From UBA9620 sp965220695 (GTDB lineage Bacteria; Acidobacteriota; Vicinamibacteria; Vicinamibacterales; UBA8438), in NCBI GenBank assembly GCA_965220695.1, contig OZ244838.1, forward strand, positions 3,162,001-3,226,000: a stretch of 64,000 bases of DNA, in the 5' to 3' direction. Positions within the stretch are counted from its first letter, which is position 1. Each line of letters opens with the position of its first letter. Positions 25,720 through 34,341 of the stretch are shown here, piece after piece. The notes under the pieces are model-generated. The model was not told the origin of the DNA. It ran no database searches and saw only the letters and a list, made by a program, of their open reading frames with translations. A program made the position numbers and the translations under genes.

Positions 25720-28683
25720 TCAGTACCTGAACAGATACGACACCTTCGCGAACACGGCCCGATTGGTCCGCTGAAGCGCGGTCGTGGGAAACAGGAGCTC
25801 GTCGATGCGCTCCCCTTGCCGGTAGCGGTCGTCGTAGCCCAGAAACGCGACGGTGCCCGCATTGATGCGATAGGTCAGCAACAGATTGTTGCCGAGCGTC
25901 ACGGCCGAGGTGTTGTATTCGAGGATGTGGCGCAGGAGCAGCCTGGTGCTGAACTGATAGGTCGCCCGGGTCCGGAAGATCTTGACGTCGAACACCTCGG
26001 AATCGTTGGCCGGATTGACGAACTGGCTGAAGATGCCGGTCAACTCGGCCCGCAGCCGGGAGGTCGGCCGCGCACTGATCAGGACGTTGCCCGTCATCGA
26101 TCGCCCGAGATACGGGTTGTCGCCGAAGAGCACGCCGTCGCCCCAGTTGAAACCGCCGACGACGGAGAGCAGTCGCGCACTGACGACCCCGAAGAACCCG
26201 TATCCGTGCTTCCGGAAGTCAACCTCGTTGTACCGCTCGAGATCTCGGCTGATGGTGCCGTTGAGCGAGATGTTGTTCTGGAACGACATGCTGACCCGCC
26301 CCTGGAGCTGTTCGTCCTCCAGCACCCCGGCGTGGTCGTACAGGCGCAGATAGCTCAGCGTGGGCCCCCAGGTGATCAGCGCCGACTCGGGCCACCAGCG
26401 ATACGACACGTTGGTGGTCGCCTGGCGATAGTCGTTCCGGGGCAGAAAACCGGTCGCGGTCCGGAACTCCGGGTCGACACTGCTGTACGAGGCGCCGTAT
26501 CCCAGGTTGCGACCCTGTCGGGTGTAGTCGGCCTCGAGCACCGGTCCGCTCAGGGCGCCCTCCTCATCGATCCGTGTCGAGGACCCGGCCGCCAGACTCT
26601 GCGTCGAGGACCCGGCCGCCAGGAAGCTGACCCGATGCGTGCGCCCCAGGCGGAAACGACCGTCGACGCCGCCCACGCGGTTGTGCTCGATGCCAAACTC
26701 CCGCGATGTGGCGATGGCGCCCAGATACGACTCCGAGTACAGGTCATACCGTGCGCGACCGACAAACGTCTGTGCGGTCGCGCCGAACCGGGGGTCGGTT
26801 TCATCGTCCAGCCGGCCCGCCGCCTCGTCGTTCGCCGCGATCACGCCGATCGTGGTCCGGCCCACCTTGCCGGTCAGCTTGCCGCCGAATAGCGGGTCAA
26901 CGATGCTGCGGGTATGCAGCAGGTTCGTGATGGTGGGAGTCTGAAAGATCTCCTGTCCCTCGAGAAAGAACGGTCGCTGCTCGGGAAAGAAGAGCGCGAA
27001 CCGTTGATTGGTCTCGATCTGCGGCTGGTCGGACTCGATCTGCGAGAAGTCGGGGTTGACGGTGAAGTCCGCCGTGAGATTCGGGGTGATGCCGTACTTC
27101 ACGCCGAATCCGGCATCGCCCTCTGGTTCGCCCTCGTCGAACGCCAGGCTGGCGCCGTCCGCGCCGTCCGGGGGCTTCAGCGACCCGATTCTGACGCCGG
27201 TGATCTCGGGCAGGATCTCCAGGTTCCGGCTCGTGGACAGTGCGGAAAGCCCCTCCAGCAGACCGAACTGGGTCAACTGACCGGCGACCCCTCGGGAGAT
27301 GGGGGACCAAGCCTGCGCTTCCGACTTGCCTCGGATGATCCGCGTGATCTGGAACCCCCACTGCCGGTCGACGGACGCCGCGCCGGTCGGGTATCTCAGG
27401 CTCTTGAACGGGATCGACATCTCGGCGGTCCAACCGTCGTCGACGATGCGCCCGGCGGTGTCGAACAACGTGTCCCACGAATCGTCGCCGCGAATGCCGA
27501 ACTGCCCGGACCCGCTGAGTCCGCCGCCGCTGCTGCCGCCACCCGCCCTCGACACGCCGCCGCTTTGCTGGGGACGTACGATACGGCGGCTGGAGCTGCC
27601 GCTGCGCCCGTCCGCGTTGACGATCGAGTCCCCCTGCACGCCGTACCCGTTCACCTCGAACTGATAGGCCCGCTGCTGGTCGAGGAACGGGTCGAAGAGC
27701 ACCGCCATCACGTCGTCACCGCGGATGTCGTCGCGGTCCGACCGATTCGCGCGCATCATGCCGGGATCGGTGTAGTGCGCGTGAAACGCCAGATAGAGGT
27801 TCTCGCTGTCGAACGCCAGCCACACGTCCGTCGCTTCGGTACCGGGGGTGCCTTCGACCGGCGCGATCTGCACGAACTCCGTCAAACGGGTCGCAGTCTC
27901 CCAGACCACATCGTCGAGGCGGCCGTCGACCTGGGGCGGCCGATCGGTGCGGCCGACCACGGTGCGGCGCCGCTCCACCACCGGGGTCGCGGCGAAACCG
28001 CCGCGGCCCTCCGACCGGCGCGAGGGATCGCCGGCGGCGCCCGGATCGTCACGGTCGAGGTCGAGCCGTCCGGTGACCTCACCCACCGGGGCGGCGGGGC
28101 GCTCCGGGGCCGCCGCGACGTCGACGGACAGGCTGGACGCAGGAGGCGCCGGCGCAACCCCGCGCACGAGCCGCGCCGTGAGCTCGGCCGCGATCAGGTC
28201 CTGCGCCGCGAAGAGTTCGTCGCGAACACCGTCGACCGTTGCCGTGTGCACCACGGCTCCGGTCCGCACCTCCACCACGCGGGCTGTGATCTGCAGGCCT
28301 GGACCGACATGCCGGTAGGCGCCGGTCACCAGCCAGACGGCGCCGAGTCTCCTTGCCCTGTCGATCGCAATTTCGTCGAGGTCGGCAGGGTCACCCGCGC
28401 GCCCCGCGGTTGCGCCGGACGCCCGCATGCGGGCAGGGTCGCCGGGGACGGCCAACGGCACACCGGACCGGATGAGATCGGCGCTGACCGTCTCGGCGAT
28501 CCCCGCGCCGATCCAGTCGTCCTCGACCTGCGCGCCGAGATTGTTGAACGGCGCGACGACGACCGGGCCGGCGGCGACGGACGGCGGGGGCGGCGCCTGG
28601 GCGCGCGGATACGCCAGGACCGCCAGCCACAAGGCCGCCGCGAACAACGGAATGGCCGCTCGGGCTCTGGCGTACGCGGTCAT
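25720..28683 (-). CDS. DUF5916 outer-membrane protein with N-terminal FlgO/TolB-like domain
   Basis: About 987 residues follow the start at 28683, where a signal peptide begins (to about residue 30). First comes a domain of about 150 residues resembling FlgO or TolB-N (VVVAPFNNLG, GAGIAETVSADLIRSG, WLVTGAYRHVGPGLQITARVV). Next is a CBM9/DOMON-like domain (PPQVDGRLDDVVWETATRL) and then a long DUF5916 beta-barrel with NLFFPEQRPFFLEG and a final aromatic residue (LFRY), as in outer-membrane proteins. The shorter barrel at 53088 lacks the first domain. The function is unknown. Earlier in-frame ATGs (28734, 28782) would bury the signal peptide. Confidence 0.85.
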   Translation of the reverse strand: MTAYARARAAIPLFAAALWLAVLAYPRAQAPPPPSVAAGPVVVAPFNNLGAQVEDDWIGAGIAETVSADLIRSGVPLAVPGDPARMRASGATAGRAGDPADLDEIAIDRARRLGAVWLVTGAYRHVGPGLQITARVVEVRTGAVVHTATVDGVRDELFAAQDLIAAELTARLVRGVAPAPPASSLSVDVAAAPERPAAPVGEVTGRLDLDRDDPGAAGDPSRRSEGRGGFAATPVVERRRTVVGRTDRPPQVDGRLDDVVWETATRLTEFVQIAPVEGTPGTEATDVWLAFDSENLYLAFHAHYTDPGMMRANRSDRDDIRGDDVMAVLFDPFLDQQRAYQFEVNGYGVQGDSIVNADGRSGSSSRRIVRPQQSGGVSRAGGGSSGGGLSGSGQFGIRGDDSWDTLFDTAGRIVDDGWTAEMSIPFKSLRYPTGAASVDRQWGFQITRIIRGKSEAQAWSPISRGVAGQLTQFGLLEGLSALSTSRNLEILPEITGVRIGSLKPPDGADGASLAFDEGEPEGDAGFGVKYGITPNLTADFTVNPDFSQIESDQPQIETNQRFALFFPEQRPFFLEGQEIFQTPTITNLLHTRSIVDPLFGGKLTGKVGRTTIGVIAANDEAAGRLDDETDPRFGATAQTFVGRARYDLYSESYLGAIATSREFGIEHNRVGGVDGRFRLGRTHRVSFLAAGSSTQSLAAGSSTRIDEEGALSGPVLEADYTRQGRNLGYGASYSSVDPEFRTATGFLPRNDYRQATTNVSYRWWPESALITWGPTLSYLRLYDHAGVLEDEQLQGRVSMSFQNNISLNGTISRDLERYNEVDFRKHGYGFFGVVSARLLSVVGGFNWGDGVLFGDNPYLGRSMTGNVLISARPTSRLRAELTGIFSQFVNPANDSEVFDVKIFRTRATYQFSTRLLLRHILEYNTSAVTLGNNLLLTYRINAGTVAFLGYDDRYRQGERIDELLFPTTALQRTNRAVFAKVSYLFRY

Positions 28684-29034
28684 CTGACGCGGGGAGACAT
28701 CCGGCGGACGCCGGATGGTCACGGAACGGGTCATGGGATGGTCGATGCCGCGTTGCAGGCCTAATCGCCGGGCGTGCAGCAAACGATCATTCTAGCAGTG
28801 CCGCCGTTCGGACACTGCAACGACCGCCGGCACCAGGCACAGCGCCCAGCGCGAGCCCCGCCGAAGCTCCGGCCGGGCGGAGCGAACTACCCGGCCGAAG
28901 CGAAGGCGGGGCCGAAGCTCCGGCCGACGGTCGTGCACGCCCCGGCGCGTCACCGCGGACGCCTCAATTTCCGTGCCGGGCGCGGTGCGGAGTATCATTC
29001 CACCAGTTCCGCGGAATCCACGGGAGGGCGTGAC
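28684..29034. other. Intergenic region between divergent genes with a 16-bp direct repeat
   Basis: No gene is seen in these 351 bp. GCCGAAGCTCCGGCCG occurs twice, at 28859 and 28912, around a GC-rich stretch, and CAGTG...CACTG near 28796-28817 can form a hairpin. The region must contain promoters for both flanking genes, but no convincing -35/-10 pair stands out. Confidence 0.5.
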
Positions 29035-31236
29035 ATGGGCATGCGATACGACGCGAAGTTCGGTGTGCGGGCCGGAGGCTGTTTGCTGGCGGCCATGCTG
29101 GCCTGGACGGCGCTGCCCGGGCACGCGCGCCAGACCACGGGCAGCAACGACGGGGTGATCCGCGGCGTCGTGCGCAGTGACGCGGGTCCCGAGGCCGGGG
29201 TGTGGGTCATCGCCGAAACGGACGACCTGTCGACGCGGTTCATCAAGATCGTGGTGACCGATGACGACGGGCGGTTTCTGCTGCCCGAGCTGACCGACGC
29301 GGTCTACGACGTCTGGGTGCGCGGTTACGGGCTGGTGGATTCCGAAAAGGTCGCGGGCCGCCCCGGCCAGGAGCTGGCGCTCGACGCGGCGCCGGCGCCC
29401 ACGCCCCGCGACGCGGCGCGGATCTACCCCGCGAACTATTGGTACTCGCTGATCGAGGTGCCGGCCGAGAGCGAGTTCCCGGGTACGGGCCCCGACGGCA
29501 ACGGCATCTCGACCGCCATGACCAGTCAGGCCGTCTGGGTCGACCGGATGAAGCAGGGCTGTCAACTGTGTCACCAGCTCGGCACGCGGATCACCCGCGA
29601 GATCGATCACCTCGACGATTTCGACTCGATGCTGGCCGCCTGGGACCATCGCGTGCAGACCGGTCAGCGCGGCGCATCGATGAACGGCGGGATGAACCGC
29701 TTCGGCCGCGAACGCGGGTTGCAGATGTTCGCCGACTGGACGGAGCGGATCGCCGGCGGCGAGGTGCCGCCCGCACCGCCGCGCCCGTCCGGCGTCGAGC
29801 GCAACCTGGTGCTCACCCTGTGGGACTGGGGTGTCGAGACTTCCTACATTCACGACGAGATCGTCACCGACAAGCGCAATCCCCGCGTAAATGCCGGCGG
29901 TCCGGTCTACTCGGTGTCGGCCGGGCACGGCACGCTCGTCATCACCGACCCGAACGAGCACACCTCCACCGAACTGACCATCCCCGTGCGGGTGGATCCG
30001 GAGACCGTCGTCTCGCGGTTCCCGAGCACGCAGCTCCAACCGTCGTATTACTACGGCGACGAGCTGCCCTGGGGCGTCGAGCCGCACCAGCGCTCCGACC
30101 CGCACAACCCGATGATGGACGCACGGGGCCGGGTCTGGATGACGTCCACGATCCGCGGCCGGCAAGCTCCGGACTGGTGCGGCGAAGGGTCGGACCACCC
30201 GTCGGCGCAGAACTTTCCGCTGTCGCGAAACGGCCGGCAGGCCTCGTATTTCGACCCGGCCGCGCAGAAGTTCGTGTTGATCGACACCTGCTTCGGCACC
30301 CATCACCTGCAGTTCGGCGAGGACCCGGACGACACGCTCTGGTTCAGCGGCAGCGGCAACGTGGTCGGCTGGCTCAACACCCGGCTCTATGACGAAACAG
30401 GTGACGAGCGGGCGGCGCAGGGCTGGTGCCCCAAGGTGCTCGACACCAACGCCGATGGGCGCATCACCCGACCCTGGAACGAACCGGGGGACGACGTCGA
30501 TCCGACCCGGGACACGAGGACCGGCGGGGGTTTCTACGGCGTCATCGCGAATCCGCTCGACCACACGGTCTGGGGCGCCGAGACCGGTCCGTTCCCCGGG
30601 CGGCTGGTGCGCGTCGACCGTGGCGACAACCCTCCGGCGACCTGTGTCGCCGAGGTCTACGAGCCCCCGTCCAGCGAGAACCCGGACGTCGATCCGGCGC
30701 AGACCGGCTTTGCGCCGCGCGGCATCGACGTGGACCGCAACGGCGTCATCTGGACCGCGCTGTCGGGCAGCGGACACCTGGCGAGCTTCGACCGCGGCAA
30801 GTGCCGCGTCCTGAACGGTCCCGAGGCCACCGGCCAGCACTGTCCGGAGGGCTGGACGCTCTATCCGACCCCCGGACCGCAGATGAAGGGGGTGACCGAT
30901 CCGGGCAGCGGCGACTTCCACTATTACAACTGGGTGGACCAGTTCAATACGCTGGGGCTGGGCGAGAACATCCCGATCGCGAACGGCTCCGGGTCGGATT
31001 CGCTGCTTGCGCTCCAGCCGGAGACGGGCGAATGGGTCGTGCTGCGGGTTCCGTACCCGCTTGGATTCTTCTCCCGCGGCCTCGACGGCCGTATCGATGA
31101 CCTCGACGCGGGCTGGAAAGGACGCGGGCTCTGGGCGAACTACGGCGGCAACTTCAACTGGCACATCGAGGGCGGCAAGGGCACGCCCAGCAAGATGGTG
31201 CACTTCCAGTTGCGGCCGCACCCGCTGGCGGAGTAG
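29035..31236 (+). CDS. Large secreted protein with carboxypeptidase-like domain and one heme site
   Basis: The 733-residue product starts at 29035 after GGGAGGG. It has a signal peptide (about 1-32), a CarboxypepD_reg-like beta-sandwich (VIRGVVRSDAGPEAGVWV) and one c-type heme motif, CQLCH (residues 186-190). The remaining 500 residues contain propeller-like strands and motifs such as DARGRVWMTSTIRGR, GIDVDRNGVIWTALSGSG and LDTNADGRITRPW. It is probably periplasmic or surface-exposed and able to carry electrons. It may be a lyase-like propeller protein; no active site can be assigned. Confidence 0.8.
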   Translation: MGMRYDAKFGVRAGGCLLAAMLAWTALPGHARQTTGSNDGVIRGVVRSDAGPEAGVWVIAETDDLSTRFIKIVVTDDDGRFLLPELTDAVYDVWVRGYGLVDSEKVAGRPGQELALDAAPAPTPRDAARIYPANYWYSLIEVPAESEFPGTGPDGNGISTAMTSQAVWVDRMKQGCQLCHQLGTRITREIDHLDDFDSMLAAWDHRVQTGQRGASMNGGMNRFGRERGLQMFADWTERIAGGEVPPAPPRPSGVERNLVLTLWDWGVETSYIHDEIVTDKRNPRVNAGGPVYSVSAGHGTLVITDPNEHTSTELTIPVRVDPETVVSRFPSTQLQPSYYYGDELPWGVEPHQRSDPHNPMMDARGRVWMTSTIRGRQAPDWCGEGSDHPSAQNFPLSRNGRQASYFDPAAQKFVLIDTCFGTHHLQFGEDPDDTLWFSGSGNVVGWLNTRLYDETGDERAAQGWCPKVLDTNADGRITRPWNEPGDDVDPTRDTRTGGGFYGVIANPLDHTVWGAETGPFPGRLVRVDRGDNPPATCVAEVYEPPSSENPDVDPAQTGFAPRGIDVDRNGVIWTALSGSGHLASFDRGKCRVLNGPEATGQHCPEGWTLYPTPGPQMKGVTDPGSGDFHYYNWVDQFNTLGLGENIPIANGSGSDSLLALQPETGEWVVLRVPYPLGFFSRGLDGRIDDLDAGWKGRGLWANYGGNFNWHIEGGKGTPSKMVHFQLRPHPLAE

Positions 31237-31650
31237 GATAACTTTTTTGCAACGGGTTGTGAGGTTTCCTGGGGCGGTCGTTGCTCGTTTCGCATGCAAT
31301 TTGCACCGACGGTCCCAGGCGACGACCAGCCCGATCCGTAGCCCACGTTCGCCGCGACCTGGCCTCCCCCTGTCGACCGGCATCTCGGGTCTCCGGACGC
31401 ATCCCCCTTCTCCGCATCGCGGCCTCTTGCCGCATCCGGCGCCGCGCCCGCCGCCGCCGCCATCGCTCGACCGGTCCGTTCAACTCCATGTCCGGGCCGA
31501 GATGCCGCGTTACCTGAAGATCGGTGCCGCCCGCGGTTGCGACGAAAATCTGCGGTCGCCGACCGAATCGACGACCTCATGAACGCGCACGGATCCCCCT
31601 GGTTGCCGGTCCGCGGGGTCCGGCGCTCTCCCGCCGCGATCCGCCGACCC
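31237..31650. other. Gene-free stretch before the toxin-antitoxin module
   Basis: In 414 bp I see no credible gene: the open frames are short, arginine-rich and lack ribosome sites. The left end has ACTTTTTTGC just after the stop codon of the previous gene. Its composition marks the left boundary of the accessory stretch. Confidence 0.5.
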
Positions 31651-31680
31651 TTGACACGAATATAGCGGATCCGCTATGTA
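31651..31680 (+). promoter_or_regulatory. Promoter of the HigBA-like module with embedded operator
   Basis: TTGACA (31651-31656) and TATGTA (31675-31680) are spaced by 18 bp. The perfect 16-bp palindrome ATAGCGGATCCGCTAT (31662-31677) fills the spacer and enters the -10 box. An antitoxin dimer bound there would block RNA polymerase. The expected transcript start falls on or next to the ATG at 31687, so the mRNA may be leaderless; no ribosome site precedes the ATG. Confidence 0.75.
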
Positions 31681-31686
31681 CACGCG

Positions 31687-32010
31687 ATGGGCTGGACGGT
31701 CGAGACCCTCTCTGCCGTCGACGCCGAAATCGAGCATCTGCCGGTGAAACTGCGCGCCCGGCTCCTCCGCTTGCTGGAGACGATAGAGAACGTCGGTCTG
31801 GAGGCACTCCCGGAACCCCATGCCAAGCATCTCGACGGCAAGCTCTGGGAACTACGGGTGAGAGCCCAAGGCGGAATCGCCAGGGGGATCTACGTGACGC
31901 AGGCTGAACGGCGTGTCGTGATCCTGCATGTCTTCGCGAAGAAGTCACGGAAGACGCCACTTCGGGCACTCGCTATCGCCAGAGAACGTATGAAGCAGGT
32001 GATGCCATGA
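31687..32010 (+). CDS. RelE/HigB-like toxin (Gp49 family)
   Basis: The 107-residue protein matches the phage-derived Gp49/HigB-like branch of the RelE toxins. The core reads KLWELRVRAQGGIARGIYV, followed by RRVVILHVFAKKSRKTP and a terminal helix with ALAIARERM. Such toxins cleave mRNA at the ribosome. The basic KKSRKTP segment supplies typical catalytic or RNA-contacting residues. It is encoded before its antitoxin, the inverted order usual for higBA, with a 4-bp ATGA overlap. Confidence 0.9.
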   Translation: MGWTVETLSAVDAEIEHLPVKLRARLLRLLETIENVGLEALPEPHAKHLDGKLWELRVRAQGGIARGIYVTQAERRVVILHVFAKKSRKTPLRALAIARERMKQVMP

Positions 32011-32318
32011 CGAAACTGAAGGACCTGAAGAACCGCCTCATGCAGGACCCTGATTTTCGAAAGGCGTACGCTCGGGTCGATGAGGAGTTCACGCTCATCG
32101 AGGCACTGATTCGTGCCCGCACGACGGCGAAACTAACGCAAGCAGAACTCGCCCGGCGGCTCGGCACAACTCAGTCTGCCATCGCACGGCTAGAGGGCGG
32201 CCGCGTGTCGCCGTCCTTTGCCACGTTGCGCCGGTACGCCGAAGCGACCGGCACACGGCTCACTGTGGGCTTGGTACACGACAGACCGGAAGAGCTGTTG
32301 GCGATCTCCAGAAACTGA
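32007..32318 (+). CDS. HigA-like XRE-family antitoxin
   Basis: The 103-residue protein has a helical N-terminal segment and a helix-turn-helix at about residues 38-90: LTQAELARRLGTTQSAIARLEGGRVSPSFATLRRYAEATG. This is a classical XRE DNA-binding domain. It should neutralise the toxin encoded just upstream and repress the shared promoter by binding the palindrome at 31662-31677. The start overlaps the toxin stop by ATGA, which couples their translation. Confidence 0.92.
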   Translation: MTKLKDLKNRLMQDPDFRKAYARVDEEFTLIEALIRARTTAKLTQAELARRLGTTQSAIARLEGGRVSPSFATLRRYAEATGTRLTVGLVHDRPEELLAISRN

Positions 32319-32417
32319 CGTTTATGACCAGCGTCGCGTTATGACAAGCGGCGTTGGCGAGACCGGCAGGAGGGGTTCCGCGACGGCCGCCGCGGCGGGT
32401 CGTATCGCAATCCCTGA

Positions 32418-33269
32418 TCATCGACCTGGCGGGTCGTCTTCTTCTTCTTCTTCGGTTTCTTCTTCGGTTTCCGGCCGGAAGCTTGCGTCGGGTACATACC
32501 GAACGATCCACTGCTCGCTGCGGCGCACGACGCCCGCCAGCTTCGCCAGCACCTCCAGCGCGCCCTGTGGGCCGAGCGCGCGCGCCAGCGGCGACCCCTG
32601 GTCGAGCGAGGCGAAGCGCTCGACGTGGAAGATATGGACGTACCCGCTCTCGCCGCCGAAGGTCAGAGCGCCGGACGTGTGGTGCATCTCGGCCTCGTCG
32701 AAATGGGGCAGCACGTCCGTGGTCATCACGCGCAGGTAGTCCTGCTCGCGGCCTGGCGCGACCGACACGATCTGCACGATCATCAGCGCCGGCGCCGCGT
32801 CGGCCGGGAGCGGATTGTCGAGCGCCGGCGTGGTGCGCAGCGCATAGGTGGTGCGGCTCGTGATGACGCGCCGGATCCGGGTGACGATGGCGTCCCGCCC
32901 GGGCTGCGCGGCGGCGGCGCGGTCGAAGCGGGCGAAGTTCGTCAGCGGCGTCGTAATGAGGAACTGGTAGGTATCGCCGAAGATGGCCGTCCGGCTCACG
33001 CTGCGCCACGGCGTGCGTGCTTCCTTCTCGAGGGCCGAGAGCTCGCGCTGCGCGGTCAGGAACTCGTCGACGCGATCAGGGTCGACCTGGACGATCGTCA
33101 TCTCGATCCAGGGCGGCGTGTCCTGAGCCGACGCCGCCGGCGGGATGACGCTCGCCAGGACCAGGGCGGCGAGAACCCACCGCGCTGCCCCGTTCACACG
33201 ACCTCGTGATCGCAGCATACGGGCCGGTGTGAGGAATCCAATCAGGCTCCTGACGAGTTCGGCGTTCAT
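32418..33269 (-). CDS. Secreted tandem ABM-like protein with acidic tail
   Basis: The 283-residue protein has a late hydrophobic export segment (about residues 27-48, ending SAQ); an ATG at 33218 (17 codons in) would shorten it. Two ABM/NIPSNAP-like halves follow: MTIVQVDPDRVDEF...TPWRSVSRTAIFGDTYQFLITTPL and LMIVQIVSVAPGREQDYL...YVHIFHVERFASLDQG. It is a paralogue of the protein at 434-1201. The C terminus is an unusual run of Glu and Asp (ETEEETEEEEEDDPP) encoded by a TTC-rich microsatellite. No activity is assigned. Confidence 0.75.
   Translation of the reverse strand: MNAELVRSLIGFLTPARMLRSRGRVNGAARWVLAALVLASVIPPAASAQDTPPWIEMTIVQVDPDRVDEFLTAQRELSALEKEARTPWRSVSRTAIFGDTYQFLITTPLTNFARFDRAAAAQPGRDAIVTRIRRVITSRTTYALRTTPALDNPLPADAAPALMIVQIVSVAPGREQDYLRVMTTDVLPHFDEAEMHHTSGALTFGGESGYVHIFHVERFASLDQGSPLARALGPQGALEVLAKLAGVVRRSEQWIVRYVPDASFRPETEEETEEEEEDDPPGR
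32438..32473. repeat. TTC-type microsatellite inside the acidic tail
   Basis: Runs of TTC interrupted by GGT occur on the plus strand, read as GAA/ACC codons on the coding strand. Such a tract can gain or lose units by slippage and change the length of the Glu tail. Confidence 0.7.
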
Positions 33270-33422
33270 GGCTCACCTGTTTCCGGTGTTCGACACCCGC
33301 AAGTATCACACAAATTCCGGCCCAGCTTACCCGCTCTGGACAGGTTGCCCTTTGTACGAAGCACGGCGATGTTCCGGCCGGCGTGGCTGTCTTGACAGCA
33401 ACGTGCACACGCATCATGATGC

Positions 33423-33588
33423 TAGACAGCCCGTGGTGAGAGTCGCCGCTGCATTCGACCGGCGCTGCATCCGGGTTGCTGGCGTTGTTCCACGGTCAAA
33501 TACTGCCGGTATGCGCCCTCGCCACGCCGTGGCAGCCCGGCGCCGTGCCGGTCTCGGTGAGACGCGGGACTTTCACCACGGGCCGCCA
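33423..33588 (+). repeat. MITE-like dispersed element, copy D (166 bp)
   Basis: The left end TAGACAGCCCGTGGTGAGAG and the right end GGGACTTTCACCACGGGCCGCCA match the terminal repeats of copies A-C with a few changes. The core CAAATACTGCCGGTATGCGCCC is a diverged form of the core of copy C. It ends 3 bp before the start codon of the VapB-like antitoxin. Confidence 0.8.
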
Positions 33589-33591
33589 ACA

Positions 33592-33876
33592 ATGAGAACC
33601 ACGGTCACACTGGACGCCGACACGGAACGATTGCTGCGCAGCGCAATGCGCGAGCGCGACGTGAGCTTCAAGGCGGCGCTAAACGACGCGATTCGACGGG
33701 GCCTCAGGAAATCCACCGGCTCCGCTGCCGAGCCGCGATTCACGGTGACGGCAAGACCGATGCATCTGCGGGCGGGAATTGATCCGTCCCGGATGCACGA
33801 TCTCGACGCCGTGCTGGAGGTCGAGGCCTTCAAGGCGCTGACGACGCGTCTCGAGCGGGAGCAGAAGACGCGGTGA
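33592..33876 (+). CDS. VapB-like antitoxin (ribbon-helix-helix type)
   Basis: The 94-residue protein starts MRTTVTLDADTERLLRSAM, the strand-helix beginning of a ribbon-helix-helix DNA-binding domain, with a second helix FKAALNDAIRRGL. The C-terminal half (LDAVLEVEAFKAL) should wrap the toxin. Its stop overlaps the start of the PIN-domain toxin (GTGA). The start codon lies only 3 bp after repeat copy D, so that element supplies the whole 5' flank; there is no clear ribosome site. Confidence 0.88.
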   Translation: MRTTVTLDADTERLLRSAMRERDVSFKAALNDAIRRGLRKSTGSAAEPRFTVTARPMHLRAGIDPSRMHDLDAVLEVEAFKALTTRLEREQKTR

Positions 33877-34313
33877 TCATCCCCGACGCCAACCTCCTGC
33901 TGTACGCCTGCGATTCGTCGAGTCCCTTCCATCGCGTGGCCGCCGAATGGTGGTCGGACTGTCTCAACGGCGATGAGACCGTCGGGATGGTCCCGGTCGT
34001 CGTGCTCGCGTTCGTCCGGGTGAGCACGAGTGGCCCTGCTTTCAGCGAACCATTCACGCCGGCCGAAGCGTTTGCGGAGGTTCGCCGTTGGCTCGACCGG
34101 TCCGTGGTGACCGTGATCGGCGCGCACGGCCCGGACCTGGATCAGGCGCTAACGCTCATCGAGGGCGCCGGGGCGGGTGGGGGACTGGCGACGGATGCGC
34201 TGGTTGCGGCGCTCGGGATTCGACACCGGGCGGTCATTCACACGGCCGACGCCGATTTCGCACGCTTTCCGCAGGTGCAGTGGTACAACCCGATCACCGG
34301 CCGGCGTGGTTGA
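33873..34313 (+). CDS. VapC-like PIN-domain ribonuclease toxin
   Basis: The 146-residue protein has PIN-domain acidic residues: the first Asp in MIIPDANLLLYA, then ATDALVAALG in the middle and TADADFARFP near the end. These form the usual Mg-binding site of VapC RNases. Family members cut tRNA or rRNA. A GTG start overlaps the antitoxin stop by 4 bp. The terminal WYNPI is common in this TA-system VapC subgroup. Confidence 0.92.
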   Translation: MIIPDANLLLYACDSSSPFHRVAAEWWSDCLNGDETVGMVPVVVLAFVRVSTSGPAFSEPFTPAEAFAEVRRWLDRSVVTVIGAHGPDLDQALTLIEGAGAGGGLATDALVAALGIRHRAVIHTADADFARFPQVQWYNPITGRRG

Positions 34314-34341
34314 GGGTCCGCCCGCGCCTCTGATCCGCGAC

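Noticed and set aside
28792..31383. 863-codon open frame on the minus strand
   Set aside because: It is antisense to the heme-site protein at 29035, which has a signal peptide, ribosome site and CxxCH motif. The antisense product has no motif.
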